Translations under genes and position numbers: made by a program
Shown here: piece after piece, positions 32,857 to 45,400 of the stretch
Numbering within the stretch: position 1 is the stretch's first letter
Layout: each line of letters begins with the position of its first letter
Assembly: GCA_027704905.1 (NCBI GenBank)
Contig: CM051018.1
Location: 17,355,528-17,419,527, forward strand
From: Muraenolepis orangiensis
Lineage: Eukaryota; Chordata; Actinopteri; Gadiformes; Muraenolepididae
DNA length: 64,000 nucleotides
Direction: 5' to 3'
Notes under the pieces: generated by a model
What the model was told of the DNA's origin: nothing
Database searches by the model: none
Seen by the model: only the letters and a program-made list of their open reading frames with translations

Positions 32857-35375
32857 GGCCCTCCGGGACCTGCAGGTGTCCCCGGAATTAATGGCGTTGA
32901 CGTAAGCCCGAGCTACATATTTATTTGTACCAAAGCTGCAATAGCTTCTGATTTGTTAAAAAATGTAAAAAATAAACTAATAGAATATTGAACTGATAGT
33001 TGTGTCCATAAAGCATTGAGTGTCACTGTGTCATTACAGGGGGAGAGAGGCCCAGATGGCGTGGAGGGATCTTCTGTAACTATAAACGCATAACAACACT
33101 TACGCTTAACACACACTGCTTTGTTTTACCTGACGTGAGGGCTCTGATTATGTTTGATGTGTTCAGGGACCTGATGGAGATGGAGGCAAACCCGGATCAG
33201 CGGGGTTACCAGGAGAGCCTGGGGCTGATGTGAGTGTGTTGTTGTTGTTGTTGTTGTTGTTGGTGTATGTTTCACCATTGTTTTAATGTAGACGACTGTA
33301 GTGTTTGAGATGGTTGTAGTGTGGCAATATTAGGTCTAGATCGAGGATGTGAAGATGGAAAAGGGGTGCGTCCCAGATCTATGATCCACCCACTGTATAT
33401 GCTTAATATTTTCTTGCGTGTATTCTTGCATCGGTCAATCAAATGTTTTCCTTTTGAAACTACTGGTTTAAGTGCACAAGAAAGACAATGCCAGGAATTC
33501 CTTTAAGGGGAAGAGTGCTCATATTCTTTGTAACAAGGCACTCGGGTCTGATTAACTTTTACTTTTAAACTTAAAAAACCAAAAATGAAAAAATATTGTT
33601 GCTGAACAAAGAACAAAGAAGTCATTGAGTGCGTCTTTTTTTGAATGCATAACATTATTTTAGAGACAATTTTTGGTAAAACTTTGGAAATACATTCGTA
33701 AATATATGAGTGGGTAGCCATCATTTAAACACATTACGATACTTTCCCCACGTACGCGGCAAGTTCTCGTGGCACAATGGCCGTATTGATGGTGGGCCCT
33801 GCTGTTGGAGCCTTGTGCTGAGAATCCTCAGAACAGTGTGGAATGATACCTGTCAATGGGTTTGTTTGAGGAGAGCCCTGCAGGAATGTGGCCCTTCACT
33901 ATAGAAGAGTCCCTCTTAACGGAACCATAGCGCTACATCCACTACACACAGAGGCTCTGTGTGTAGTGTACTGTAGGCCTATCTAGGTTCATTTTAAGAT
34001 TCAAGATTCAAGATTTGTAATTGCCATATGCAACAGGTACAATGGATGCTTACTCCCCATTCCCTCTCGCAGTATGACTTTTCTAAAACACTATACTATA
34101 AAAAAAATATAAATAAAAGTACTGTACACAATAAAAAATAACAATAAAAATAACAATAAGTGACTGATGGTATGGACCTGTTTTGAATTGTGCAAAAATG
34201 ATTTATCATTTAAAAAGCATTTTAAAGTGCCAGTAGTGCAGCAGCATCATGAATACACCGGTATCTCAACGGTATTAAATGTGGTGAAATGACTAATGAA
34301 CAGAAGTGGCACTCTGGTCATTAATCACAATGCTGGAAAAAGAGTTATTAACATTGTAACTCCTCCCCCTTTTGTGCGAGACATTTTGGATGCTGAGTCA
34401 CGTACATACTACTTTAGAGACATTATACTCTAGAGCCGTTTACAACGAGATTGTCTACTGCACCTGTGCCGCTATGCGACAGCTGGGGACATTATAATGC
34501 GCTTTACAATCTTTTGCTTGGAAAAAAAAATAAAAAAGAGTGAGATTAGAGATTCCCTTCGCGTTTCCTCCTTCACCTTCTTGGGAGGGGAGTGAGCGTT
34601 TGTGATGATGTATTAGTAAGGTGTCGTGTCCCCCTTCTTCCTCAGGGTCTGACCGGACCCATCGGAGACGCCGGGCCGGACGGTCTCCTCGGACCCAAAG
34701 TGAGTGAGACTAATGAGCCCCTTTTCTTCTCCTCTTCCACCCCGGACGTGCTGGCGGTGGTGGGGGTGGTGGTGGGGGTGGTGGGGGTGGGTGGGGGTGG
34801 TGGGTGGGGGTGGTGGGGGTGGTGGTGGGTGGGGGTGGTACTGGCGGTGTTACAGCAGGAATTACGATGCGTGAAGCAATTCCTGATGACAAATGAGACC
34901 TAATCCGCCGAGTGGTTGCCAGTCGTCTCCTGTGGGGGGGGAGGCCCTGCCGTTGGTCCTCATTAAAGATACACATTGCTAGGTCAAGAGAGCCCAAGCT
35001 CAGTCATGGGACCTGCCGGAAGGAATGCTGGATCAGTCCTCCCACACGAGACCCCAGACGGCTTTATCTCAGCCTCGGTCTCCACGGAGAGCAGTAGGCA
35101 ATTATAAAAAATAGTATGTTGCATGTTGTTAGATATAGCACAATTAAAAGATGGGCCGAGTAAAACTGTGATAAGTAGATCAATTAGAAATATAAATTCA
35201 TTTTTTCAGTCTTTTTTTTTTCCCAATTAGTGTATGATTTTAGCTGCTGGTTCCTTTTGTATTGCAAACAATGCAACAATATGTTCTTGTCTTTGATGTC
35301 CAGGGGGAACCTGGCAAAGCTGGACCACGTGGCTCAGCTGTGAGTCAAAACACACTCTCTCTCTCTCTCTCTCCT

Positions 35376-35473
<98 letters not shown>

Positions 35474-36428
35474 CCATCACTTCACAAAGGGATTGAATGG
35501 ATATTCCCTTCGTTTTTTCTTCTGATGCCTTAATTGCATATGTCTCTCCTCAGGGTGTCGGACCAGATGGACCCCCTGTAAGTCATCTCATTTCTCTTGT
35601 AGTGTGTGTTACAATAATAGCACGTTATCTTACAGCAGATGCTCGTGAGCGTAGTTGTGTTAGAGAAGTGATTGATGAACGCGTCGCTTCATTTGGTCTG
35701 TCTTTGATCAGGGGCCACCTGGGCCCGGAGGACTTCCGGGAGACCTGGGGAAAGGGGGGCCACATGTGAGTACCCAGAGACAGGAAGTGACTTCCACTGC
35801 CACTACAATCTAGTTCCTGGGTCAACGGGTGACCCGTAAAATAAAAAATATATAAAAAAATTAAAATAAATAAAGAATGCTTCATGCTTCATTAATCCTA
35901 GATGGAATTAATTTGGATGTTAAAGCAGGAAGTAGTACAGTATAACATGATGAACAATACAAAAATGTTAAATAACAATACAGCATCCAAAAAAGTACAA
36001 CAGAAGAAGAAATGATAATGATGAACAAATATAAATGGAAGCATCATCCACGGCTGAGCTAAACATTATCGACACAGTTTTATGCTGTATGTTCAAAATC
36101 TTTTGAAAAGTACATTTAGTACATTTTTGCAATATATCGCTTGATGAGATGATTTACCAAAATCTCCCAAGTGGATCATGGGCTGAAATGGCGGTTGAAT
36201 ACATTCATCTGCCTGTGTTGGTGTGTGTGTGTGTGTGTGTATATGTGTGTTTTAGTCTATTTTGTCTAATCTCTCACTCAACCACAGGGAGACATCGGTG
36301 TGAGAGGTCACCAGGGACCTCGCGGAGCAGTCGGGGCCCGAGTAAGTATACCGTATACCATGGGATTTTCCCCCTCACACCTAAGAAAGAGGGTGTAGGC
36401 TATGTGATGAAACACTACAGTTGTCGCT

Positions 36429-36469
<41 letters not shown>

Positions 36470-39400
36470 CTACTGTGAGTTCAGCGGTATCAGTTGCCTC
36501 TGCCCTGCCTGTGTGATTCTTATTGTTTTATTGTCTTTCTTGCAGGGTGCCGCTGGGATGCTCGGTAGCGCCGAGATGGTAAGAGCTCGCTGTCGGATAT
36601 ACATATACGTATACAAGTATATTTTTCTGCATGTGAAAATATGAGATAGTTAGTAACGTGTTCATGTACATTGTTCTTTAGTGCCCAAACTCCTGTCCAT
36701 CTGGAACCTCGGGTCATCCCGGGCTCCCTGGAATGAAGGTACAGCACACACAAAAAAAGTAGAAACACTTGAAGTCGGATGCTGTTTGTGTTTGTTCTGT
36801 GCGTTCAACGGTTAAAACATCACGTCATGTTAATACCCACAGGGCCACAAAGGAGTGAAAGGAGAGGGAGGGGAGCCTGGTAAACAAGGGCACAAGGTAA
36901 GAAGGCAAAAGTGACTGGAGAGGGGAGAGAGGGGTTAGGCTTTGTCATGTGTTTTACGCTCCATCAGCAGCCATCACACATGTCCACCGGAACCTATTCG
37001 GCAGACGGATGGATCTCCACCCGAATCCATCCACCAAACTGCCTCCGTAACGCAGAAACAAACATTTCGCCTACAAGCGGAATCACAGGCCTGTGTCAAA
37101 GGATAGTTTCCGCGTGTCTGCCGTATTGCGAGACACACGTGCTCTCTTGAGCGATGCTCCGGAGGGATCCCCGGGGCCTAACGCATGGGATATGATTTAT
37201 GGACGAAACGTCGACTTCACACAGATGTCAAGCGTGCCCACCGCCATCGTCATACAAACGTGTGAACTCGTTCATACGCCATATAAATGCTAATGAGCTC
37301 CCGAGGCCCTATCTCCTCTCATTACCGCCTGTCGCGTCATGATTTACCGTCACTCTGCCGGCACATCTCCCTGGGAATCGTGTTCTCGGAGACGGATGAC
37401 AACGCCCCGGAAAGAACCTTCTTGCGTCTATTCCCCCCCCCCCACACTCCCACCCCCTAGCTCCCCCCCCTCCTGTTTCCATTCACACATGACCTAAAGG
37501 TGTATTCGAAGGCTCGAAGGTATTTGGTATTTGAAGGCTTTTTTTGGATGAATGACATTTGAGATGTGCGTCTGTGAAGCAGTGCAACGGTGAATTTGTC
37601 AACTGTCGAAGTTGGACGGACGACACATGCACACAAACACTGCGGCATGTTAGGTGAACTGTCAGTGTGTCAATAACTTCCGACTGAGGTTATTAACAAC
37701 AACAACATGATACAACAATACACTTAAAGATTGTAGAAATAATCCTATATTCGAACCACAACTGTGAACTGTTGTGATTGTAACAAAAACATGTCGCTAC
37801 AACCATACACAATAAGAAAATTCTTGTTCACGCATTAACTGTGGACAAATGTGTTGTTCACAGTGGTGTGCCAATTTTCTCATCATCTCCACCGTCACGA
37901 TCTTGATGATGTTGTGCTTTTTTAGGGCGTGGAGGGAGACCAGGGAAGTCTAGGCGAGGGCGGGACCCAAGGACCAACAGTAAGCACATCTTCTGCTCCA
38001 AAATCACAAATTCATGTAATTTTCCAATACGGACGGACGCCCCGCTTAGATCCACGCTAGTCCCATATTCCTCTTGTTTTCCTCTCGGTGTGGCATGCAT
38101 CCTCATCTCTTCCTGCTCCTCTTTCCTGGAATGTATTGCGCTATAAGAGGCTTTGGATTAGAAGCACCTTCTAAATGACTAAATCGTAGAAAAGTCCTCC
38201 ATACGGTTGTTGTTGTTGTGGTTGTGAATCCAGGGCCCTCAGGGACACCGCGGAGCCACAGGGATGATGGGCCCCAAGGGAGAGAGGGTAAGTGTTTCTC
38301 TGTCCTCTTCCTAGTGCAACCGCCACCCCCCCGTTTTAAGTACATTTGTGATGATTTATCTACACCACGGACCGTCTACAATCATTTACCCTTCTAATTA
38401 AGACTAATAATGAGACTTAATTCACCCACTTCTCCGGCAGGGCTTCCGGGGACACGATGGCGACCCCGGTCCCCAAGGCGTGGCGGGTGCTATGGTGAGT
38501 GCCACGCGTGATATAACGGTTTGTGTGTGGTTGGTTTGTTTTCAGTGAGTGTGATGTAACCGTTTCCTGTTTCCTGCCCATGTGTGGTTTCAGGGGGATG
38601 GAGGCCAGAGAGGTGTGATGGGGGAGTCTGGACCTAAAGGAGAAATCGTCAGTATTCAGTATCCCACACAAACATAAGCAAACACAAACAATGATCATTG
38701 ATTATTTATTTGTATTCATGTCAATTAAGTTGTTATTGTTGTCGTGTCTTTTTGTAATTAAAAAGCGGGTACCTAAAAAAGCTATTTCATTTGAATTTTT
38801 TTGTATTATAGAAGTGTGAAATCAGTTAAAGAAAATGCTTTTCTTGTCAAAAATGTCTTTCAGGGCGGACAAGGGACACGAGGGATAACAGGTGTTCCTG
38901 GGCCCAAGGGAGAGGGGGTAAGTGTCCTATTGTCAGGCCATTGCTCTCCTTAGCTTTCTGTTCTATACACGCTATGGTTGGCAGATACTCAGTTGTTTTT
39001 GTGCAGGGCCTGCCAGGTGTGGACGGGCGGGAGGGAATCCCTGGAATGCCAGGAGGAAAAGTAGGATGCGTTTAAATCTTTGGCCATGAAAACAATGAAT
39101 ATCATTTTTTTATATTCCATCAGGAAAATAGTATTGGTAATATTCTATATTCATGTCTGTTTGGCTGTAGGGAGGTGTTGGAAAGGCGGGAGGTCTGGGC
39201 GAGGTCGGACTTAACGGACTTCCTGTAAGTATGATCTTTGAACTCAAGCCATTCAATTCATTCTGTGTTTGGTTAAAGCACTTACACTAGAACATTATGT
39301 TTCATGATATCTGCATTCAATAGTCACAAATATAATTATTGCATTATAACAATGTGAACTACGTTTCAGCACTCACATTGAGATATTATGAGATAACTTA

Positions 39401-41466
39401 CTTCTGGAGCAGAAATAAACAAAACCATTGGAAAGCAGTCTGGCCTGACCCACCATTGATCTGATAAACATCACGTTAGCCAATCAATGAGCAGATATGA
39501 CCTGCCAAGGATTTTCCAGTCGAAAGCGGTAATGATGCGATTTGACCACAGAAAAGACTTTGTTAACGTGATGCTAATGCGGGTGAAAAAGATGAAACAG
39601 CCTTCAAGCTGTTTTGGCCCTGGAGCCCGAGCCAGGGCTCTGATGATAAGGTGGTGTGGATAGAAGCTGGGCTCGCAATTACAATCCACAGCCCAAATGT
39701 GCAGCTTCAATGGGCATTATTTCAAACTGGAACTGAAACTGTTATTTATTTTTTTAATGCTGAGAGAAAAATCGTTGTTTTATGCACATCAAACTCATTT
39801 TTCTTCCATTTCCTTTATTTTTATTTTTAGGGGTTACCTGGTTCACCGGGACCAAAGGGATTAGGTGGATCAAAGGTTTGTTAAAAGCCTTTTTTTTGTG
39901 CAGAATATTTAAATCGTGCAACCTTCTACCTTCATACCGCGCCCGGTGAAGTGTTCCAAGATGACCGACATTGTTTTTCTGTCCGTTCTGTCCAGGGAGA
40001 TTCTGGGCAGCAAGGCTACCTGGGAACAATGGGTTCTGCAGGCAAAGCAGTAAGTGTGCCAACACTGGTCGAAAGCCACCCCCCCCCCCCCCCCTACACT
40101 CCCCCTCCTCTGGTTAAATACTACTGGGTCACTTGGTCATTCTCCTTGTCCACCCACAGGGAGAACGAGGAGAGCAAGGAGAACTGGGACCCGTGGGGCC
40201 AATCGGATCGTCCGTGAGTCACTCTTTCTCTTCTCTTAATGTGTTTCAGTCGGGGTTCATTCGTTTTCCATTGTTTTAATTGGGGTTTTTTTGTGTGCAC
40301 ATTTCTTTCTTCTTCCAGGGAGATGTGGGGGAGCATGGTCCCCTTGGACCTTCAGGGAAGCCAGGTGGAAGGGTAAGCACTTAGTGGTCCATCGTCTTGT
40401 GGTCCAACGCTGTCAACTGAATGAAACATTATTCACTGTATTGGTGTTATTGGCGGTACAGCATGACTAATCGTTTGAATCTACGGTACGTCTTGCTATC
40501 GCTGCTCGGCGTAGAGATCGGAGAGCACGCTCGCGTTTCAGTGGAAGACGTTCAAAGTTTTTAATGGTATAATTAACGGTGGAGAAAAAAAGGCTTTGCT
40601 GCTAGTTATGTTGAGTCACAGAAGAATCCAAAAATATCCCGCTGCCCTTTCACGTGACTTGTACCTCCATCTAATGAATGGGTCTGGTTTCTGAGGGGGG
40701 GGGTCTCTTTCACACAGAGAGACGTAACCACGGCTTCCCACAACGCATTGGCCAACGCCACGAATAATTAGCCATAATTAGTAGTGGTATTGACGATTGT
40801 TCACAGACCAACAAAGAAAGAAAGTAAAACCAGAGACGGATGTCCAGAAACAAGGGGAAGGGATTCACAAGAAGAGAAGGGTCCATACTGGAATGTATCA
40901 GAGAACAGGCCGGGAGGTTTATCTCGCCTGGGCTCTATTCTCACAGTAAGAGGAGACTCTCGGGAGCTGAAAGAGCTCTCTGTTCCCCTGGCATTCCACA
41001 GGCGGACGGACGGTCGCTGATCAAACGTGTGCTCGCGGTAGCGGTACACAAGAAGTGATCAAGCCCTGTACCCTATAGCCATGCTAAAGAACAGCTGTGG
41101 GGAGGATAATGAAGTGCACTGCTCACACAGGTCCCACTGCCTACATTCCCCCTGCAAACCTATTCCACTTTCTTTTGTTCCTGTTAAACCAATTTGACAT
41201 TTTACTCATAGTAACACCCCAGCTCATACTCATCGTCGCCTCATCACGGTGACTTTTCTGTTGCTTGTGAAGAAGAAGAAAAAATGAGCGTTAGTTTTTG
41301 AGCGTTTTGGTAGCGCTGTGTGCTTCTGTCTCACAGGGGCCTAAAGGTGACCTTGGTCTGCCCGGAGTCCCTGGACCTCCAGGCCTGCCCGGAGTGAAAG
41401 GAGAGCGGGTAATAACCCCACACATGCACAGACGCACATGCACGCACGCACGCACACACACACACA

Positions 41467-41542
<76 letters not shown>

Positions 41543-44500
41543 CACTCACATGTTATCTTTGGATCTCTAGATGCCTGTACAGCTACAGTATGCTAGTGCA
41601 CTGAACTCCCAAGCTAACACTAGAAAGCGTATGTTGGCATCGCACAGCACAAGACAGTAGACCCAATATTCTCCATCGAGATAATATGGAGGTCATTTAG
41701 ATGTATAACCTCTGTATTTTGCTGTATTTATTTGTTGTTTATTGTGTTTATTTTAAGGCCTAGCATTGGAAACACTGGATTGGATTGGATTCTTGGCTCC
41801 CTCTTGTGTTGCTAACCTTTAGCAGTCTCTCATAGATCTAGCGGCACATTATTCTGTTGATAATATAATATAAAATGTTTGTTTTGACTATTCCACAGGG
41901 AGACTCCGGTGACGTAGGAACCGTAGGTGAACAGGTATGGGAATTCAACTGGCAAAATATTACGCGAGTAGTAAACAGTAACGCAGTAGAAATTGAAACA
42001 CAACTTCTTCCCTAACCACTAAGATTGCGTTTGATGGCTGAAATGAAAGATAATATGTTTTTTGTTCTTAGGGCATACAAGGTGCAGAGGGAAACCCAGG
42101 AGACAAAGGAGACGGCGTAAGTTGATGCACAGACATACAAGTGTATTGCTAATAACAAACAAAGAAGCCGTATGATCATACGCGATATCAACGCCAGCTT
42201 TTGGGTATGCATTTTCCCCCAACTTCTGTTTGATGGTGTTTTTCTTTCGCAATCATTTTCCAGGGCGACATGGGGGAACTCGGAGCCAAGGGAGACGTAA
42301 GATCAAACATACCAAAATCGACACACATACTGTTTAATCATCATGGGTATTTGTGTTCAGCAAAACAAAACAAAACAAAAGCGTTTGGGGTTAGCGTTAA
42401 CTAACTTCTCAAGGTCTGGCGCTTTTTTTTTTTGAAGGTTGGCAACCCCGGGCAGGCGGGAAACAGAGGACCCGAAGGGAGCCGCGGCCAGCCTGGCATC
42501 GACGGCCCCGTGGGGACACCTGGGCCCCGGGGCATGCAGGGGAACAGAGGTGTACCCGGCGCCAGAGGTACACAGGGTCCAGCGGTAAGGCTCACCTTGT
42601 GGTTACCGAGGCAACGGCATTTGAGAGAAATGGGTCATGGTAAAAAAATAAAAAATCGAATGAACGCACACGCGGAATGAAAGCTCATTTGCTCTGATGA
42701 GTGTTAACGAGGTTAGACTCAACTTTGGAGACCGTGAAATATATATATATATATATATATATATACGAAATGTTGTTTTTTTCCTTTCAAATGTGTTTCA
42801 AAATGTTTTTCTTCATCTAATTAATGGTGGAAATAACTTTGTTTTTTTGTATTGTTATGTTGAAGTGCAAAATAATATCCACCCACTTGACTTGATAATT
42901 AGTTGGTCTCATTTTTTAAAGTTAAAGTTGATCTCCTCCAGACAGAAGGATCATTTGATAATTGCTTTCAACAAACACATACAAGACAATGGAATGAATA
43001 ATTATGAAAAATGGGCATTGGTTCTGAACTACAGTAGGGCACACACACACAGTACAGTGCAAGATTGTACACAGACTCATGTGTGTTTTGGTCCCTTTTC
43101 CCCTTGGTCCCACCCAGGGTAAACAGCCCAGCGATACACACATCCGGCAGGTTTGCATGCGTGTCATGCAAGGTAAGATATCTTATTTATCACTTCTGCG
43201 TGTCCCTCGCCTCGTGCCTTTTAATCCGTCTCGGGAATACACGGCCCCACCCTCACAGCTCACAGCAATCCCCTCCCCAATGTTTTGGTGTGTGATTGAA
43301 AGATCATCCAAGGGACTAAAAAACAAGATCTCACCGCACGTAGGGGGGAGGGGGGGGTAGGGGGGGGGGGGGATGATATGAAATACGCTTCAGACTTTGT
43401 TTATATGATGAATGAAGGAAGGAAGGCCCCTGCATTTATTTTTATTTTTCAATCCTGGGTGAGATCCTCAGAGCTCTTTCCATCCAAAGGGGAACCTCTG
43501 TTCTCCTCTCATCGCCTCCTCACCTCCTCTCTCCGCTCCTCTCCGCTCCACTCCTCTCCTCTCTGCTCCTCTCCGCTCCACAACTCATCACCTAAACTCA
43601 TGACTTTTTCATACCGCCCCATGTGCTGAAAAATTAATTTCACCTCCAGCAGACCTGTGCCTTTTCCCGCTCTGAGCAAAGAGCGCCAGGGAAAAGAAAT
43701 CTACACAGAAAAAAGTAACAAAAAATAAGTAAAACAGTCAAGTCAGTCAAGCAGCCGCCACCATGAATTTTTATTAGGAAGCCCAGAGCACAAATCTTCA
43801 GTTCAAAATACCATCTGGGAAATGCCACCGCCACCCCCCACACACACACACCCACAAACCCAAGATTAATATAATTTCCCTTTATCTCTGTGCGTGTGTG
43901 TCTGTGCGTGTGTCTAAAGTAAGCTGTGAGCAGTAAGTCGTTTCTTCGTTTGAAATTTGCTGAGGTTCCTGTGAATGGAGGCTCAGGAGAACTTCATGGC
44001 CAATGGGGCCTTCCTCCACCTCTGTCTGGGTGTCTTTATTCCGGATCTGAAGATCCCCTCGCACTGATGGAGAGTGTAGACAATAGAACCCGCCGGAGGG
44101 CTATTCAGAATACTCTATACTACAAACACACACGCACGCGCACACGCACACATGCGCACGCACACGCACGCATACAACCACACAGAGGATTGGACTGACG
44201 CTAGCAGAAAGTCGACTTGCGATACTCACTAGCAGTGTCTCAGTTTCAACCGCAAGTCTTAAACTCTGGTGCACTCCCCCCGCCCCCAAGGTAAAGTTTA
44301 TCAAGGATTCCATACACAGCGGCTCCATCCACCTCTATGTGTCTCATTAACAACATCATTGGAAACCAGTACGCAATTGTTGATCTATGTTTTGGAGTCG
44401 GGTCACTTCAGTGTAGCAATGAGGTGTTGTTATTATTATAATGTTATTTTCAGTAAAGCAACAATGTAAGCAGCAGTATCATCATTCACCAGGTGAACAG

Positions 44501-45400
44501 TAAAAGGCATTGTGAGTCATCATAATTGTATTGCTCAACAGGTATTCGTCACATAAGGCAAAGCCAACGCCACAGCAGTGGTGGATACGAAGACCAGTCG
44601 ATGCATCCATTATGGACTGGATCCATTTGTTTAAAAAAAACATGTGTATGTTGACCCTGTTGTTCCCTCTCGGTCGCGCTCCAACAGAACAGCTGGCCCA
44701 GTTAGCAGCTAGTCTGAGGAGACCAGAGTCCGGCATGGCCGGCCTGCCGGGCAGACCGGGACCCCCCGGTGTTCAGGGGGCCCAGGGAGACAACGGCTTC
44801 CCTGGCCAGGCGGGCTCCAGAGGCCTGCCGGGGCTCAAAGGACCGCCCGGGATGCTCGGCATCAAAGGACCCAAGGGTAATGAGTCATCACATGTCCCTT
44901 GTTATAAGGAATCCTTTCTCTGATGTGTGATCTTTCATGTTGGCAACTTGCTGTTACTGCATATAATAATACAATGATGTACGTGTGTGTGTGTGTGTTC
45001 TGCAGGTGAATTGGGCGACCGAGGCAGCAGGGGCATTACTATGCGAGGGCCCAAGGGCCAGCCGGGGCCCCCAGGTCTGCCTGGTGAGTGTTCCGTCATG
45101 TGTCCATCATCTACACACACACAAACACACACACCTGTCGTCCCCAACCGTCAGAGCAAATAAGACTGATACGATTTCCCCCTCATACCGTTTTCAGGTG
45201 AGCCTGGGAAGCCTGGATACGGGCAGGATGGGCGGGACGGCGCGAGGGGCCCCCCAGGGACTCACGGACAGCTGGGCGTACCTGGACCCCCCGGCCACGC
45301 CGGCCACAACGGCTACTGCGACCCCTCGGCCTGCAACCTCCAGGCGGGCGCCGCCCACCAGTCGCTGGACTCCAACATCAAGGGCCCCGGGGACAACTAA
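28712..45400 (+). CDS. col9a1: Collagen type IX alpha-1 chain, long form (37 coding exons, complete)
   Basis: Exons: 28712-28728, 28878-28948, 29773-29856, 30048-30180, 30754-31156, 31731-31814, 32842-32901, 33040-33075, 33167-33229, 34646-34699, 35304-35339, 35554-35577, 35712-35765, 36288-36341, 36546-36578, 36682-36738, 36843-36896, 37926-37979, 38234-38287, 38441-38494, 38594-38647, 38864-38917, 39007-39060, 39171-39224, 39831-39875, 39996-40049, 40160-40213, 40319-40372, 41337-41408, 41899-41934, 42072-42116, 42264-42296, 42438-42584, 43118-43172, 44688-44876, 45006-45083 and 45198-45400. All phases join, giving 919 codons plus stop (human 921). Order: signal peptide, NC4 laminin-G/TSP-N-like domain, COL3, NC3 (CPNSCPSG), COL2, NC2 (IRQVCMRVMQEQLAQLAASL), COL1, NC1 (YCDPSACNL). 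Many exons are the fibrillar-type 54 bases. The chain joins alpha-2 and alpha-3 in a heterotrimer on collagen II fibrils in cartilage and vitreous. Three ATGs overlap at the start; the one at 28712 gives the hydrophobic leader. Which teleost duplicate (a or b) is not resolved. Confidence 0.95.
29917..29995 (+). repeat. Interspersed repeat, copy 1
   Basis: CCCACTGCTCCTAATACTAG, GATGGGTTAAATGCAGAAAA and CATTTCACTG match, in the opposite orientation, the sequence at about 59530-59595. This is the 3' part of a common fish repeat. Confidence 0.65.
30560..30705 (+). repeat. Interspersed repeat 3' tail
   Basis: ACTTTACTGCAACAATTGCA then GACAATAAATTTGAATCTAA resemble the tail of another common fish repeat. 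It lies in the col9a1 intron before the 30754 exon. Confidence 0.4.
31950..32222 (+). promoter_or_regulatory. Internal promoter region / 5' UTR for the col9a1 short form
   Basis: Placed by position only, immediately 5' of the alternative first exon and downstream of exon 6. It is more GC-rich than surrounding intron. I see no TATA box; the start of transcription cannot be fixed from sequence. Confidence 0.45.
32223..32297 (+). CDS. col9a1: Alternative first exon of col9a1 short form (no NC4)
   Basis: Between exons 6 and 7 an ATG at 32223 opens 25 codons, MVWALGIRGPLVVLALHIVL and then LCSAQ, ending at a strong donor (GTAAGT) in phase 0. That is the phase exon 7 (32842) needs. The peptide is a good signal sequence. 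Collagen IX alpha-1 genes of mammals and birds have a second promoter in intron 6 producing a chain that lacks NC4 (used in cornea and vitreous), and this exon matches in position, phase and character. The sequence before it (about 32090-32222) is presumably its 5' UTR and promoter; no TATA box is evident. Confidence 0.88.
32857..43172 (+). CDS. col9a1: col9a1 COL3, NC3, COL2 and first half of NC2
   Basis: Gly-X-Y repeats begin at GPPGPAGVPG in exon 7 and run to the exon at 36288 (COL3). They are interrupted by GSAEM plus CPNSCPSG (NC3, two Cys for interchain bonds) at 36546-36738, then continue through COL2 to GARGTQGPA at 42584. NC2 begins GKQPSDTHIRQVCMRVMQ at 43118. Exons are 54 bases or related multiples of nine, except where NC junctions occur. 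Introns hold several microsatellites, notably (CT)n soon after the 35304-35339 donor. Confidence 0.92.
33990..34160 (+). repeat. Interspersed repeat of the TTCAAGATTCAAGATT type
   Basis: Starts AAGATTCAAGATTCAAGATT and continues with 'TTGTAATTGCCATATGCAAC', then an A-rich tail. Related to the copy at 4408. In the long col9a1 intron between exons 33167 and 34646. Confidence 0.5.
35357..35468. repeat. (CT)n microsatellite beside a col9a1 exon
   Basis: Begins about 17 bases after the donor of exon 35304-35339 and runs about 110 bases with one C-rich interruption near 35372-35380. Confidence 0.95.
41436..41543. repeat. (ACGC)n tetranucleotide repeat
   Basis: CACG/ACGC tetramers with a short CA insertion, starting about 28 bases after the donor of col9a1 exon 41337-41408. 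Confidence 0.95.
44688..45400 (+). CDS. col9a1: col9a1 end of NC2, COL1 and NC1 (C-terminus)
   Basis: Three exons: 44688-44876 (EQLAQLAASLRRPESGMAG then GLPGRPGPPG), 45006-45083 and 45198-45400. NC1 is short, YCDPSACNLQAGAAHQSLDS and then about nine residues to TAA at 45398-45400. The E completed across the 43172/44688 junction restores the conserved MQE motif of collagen IX alpha-1. COL1 with NC1 and NC2 is the trimer-nucleating end of FACIT collagens. Confidence 0.93.

Noticed and set aside
36911..37450. Possible extra exon or transposon in the long col9a1 intron
   Set aside because: Exons 36843-36896 and 37926-37979 join in phase and the intron has no Gly-X-Y coding segment or transposon termini.
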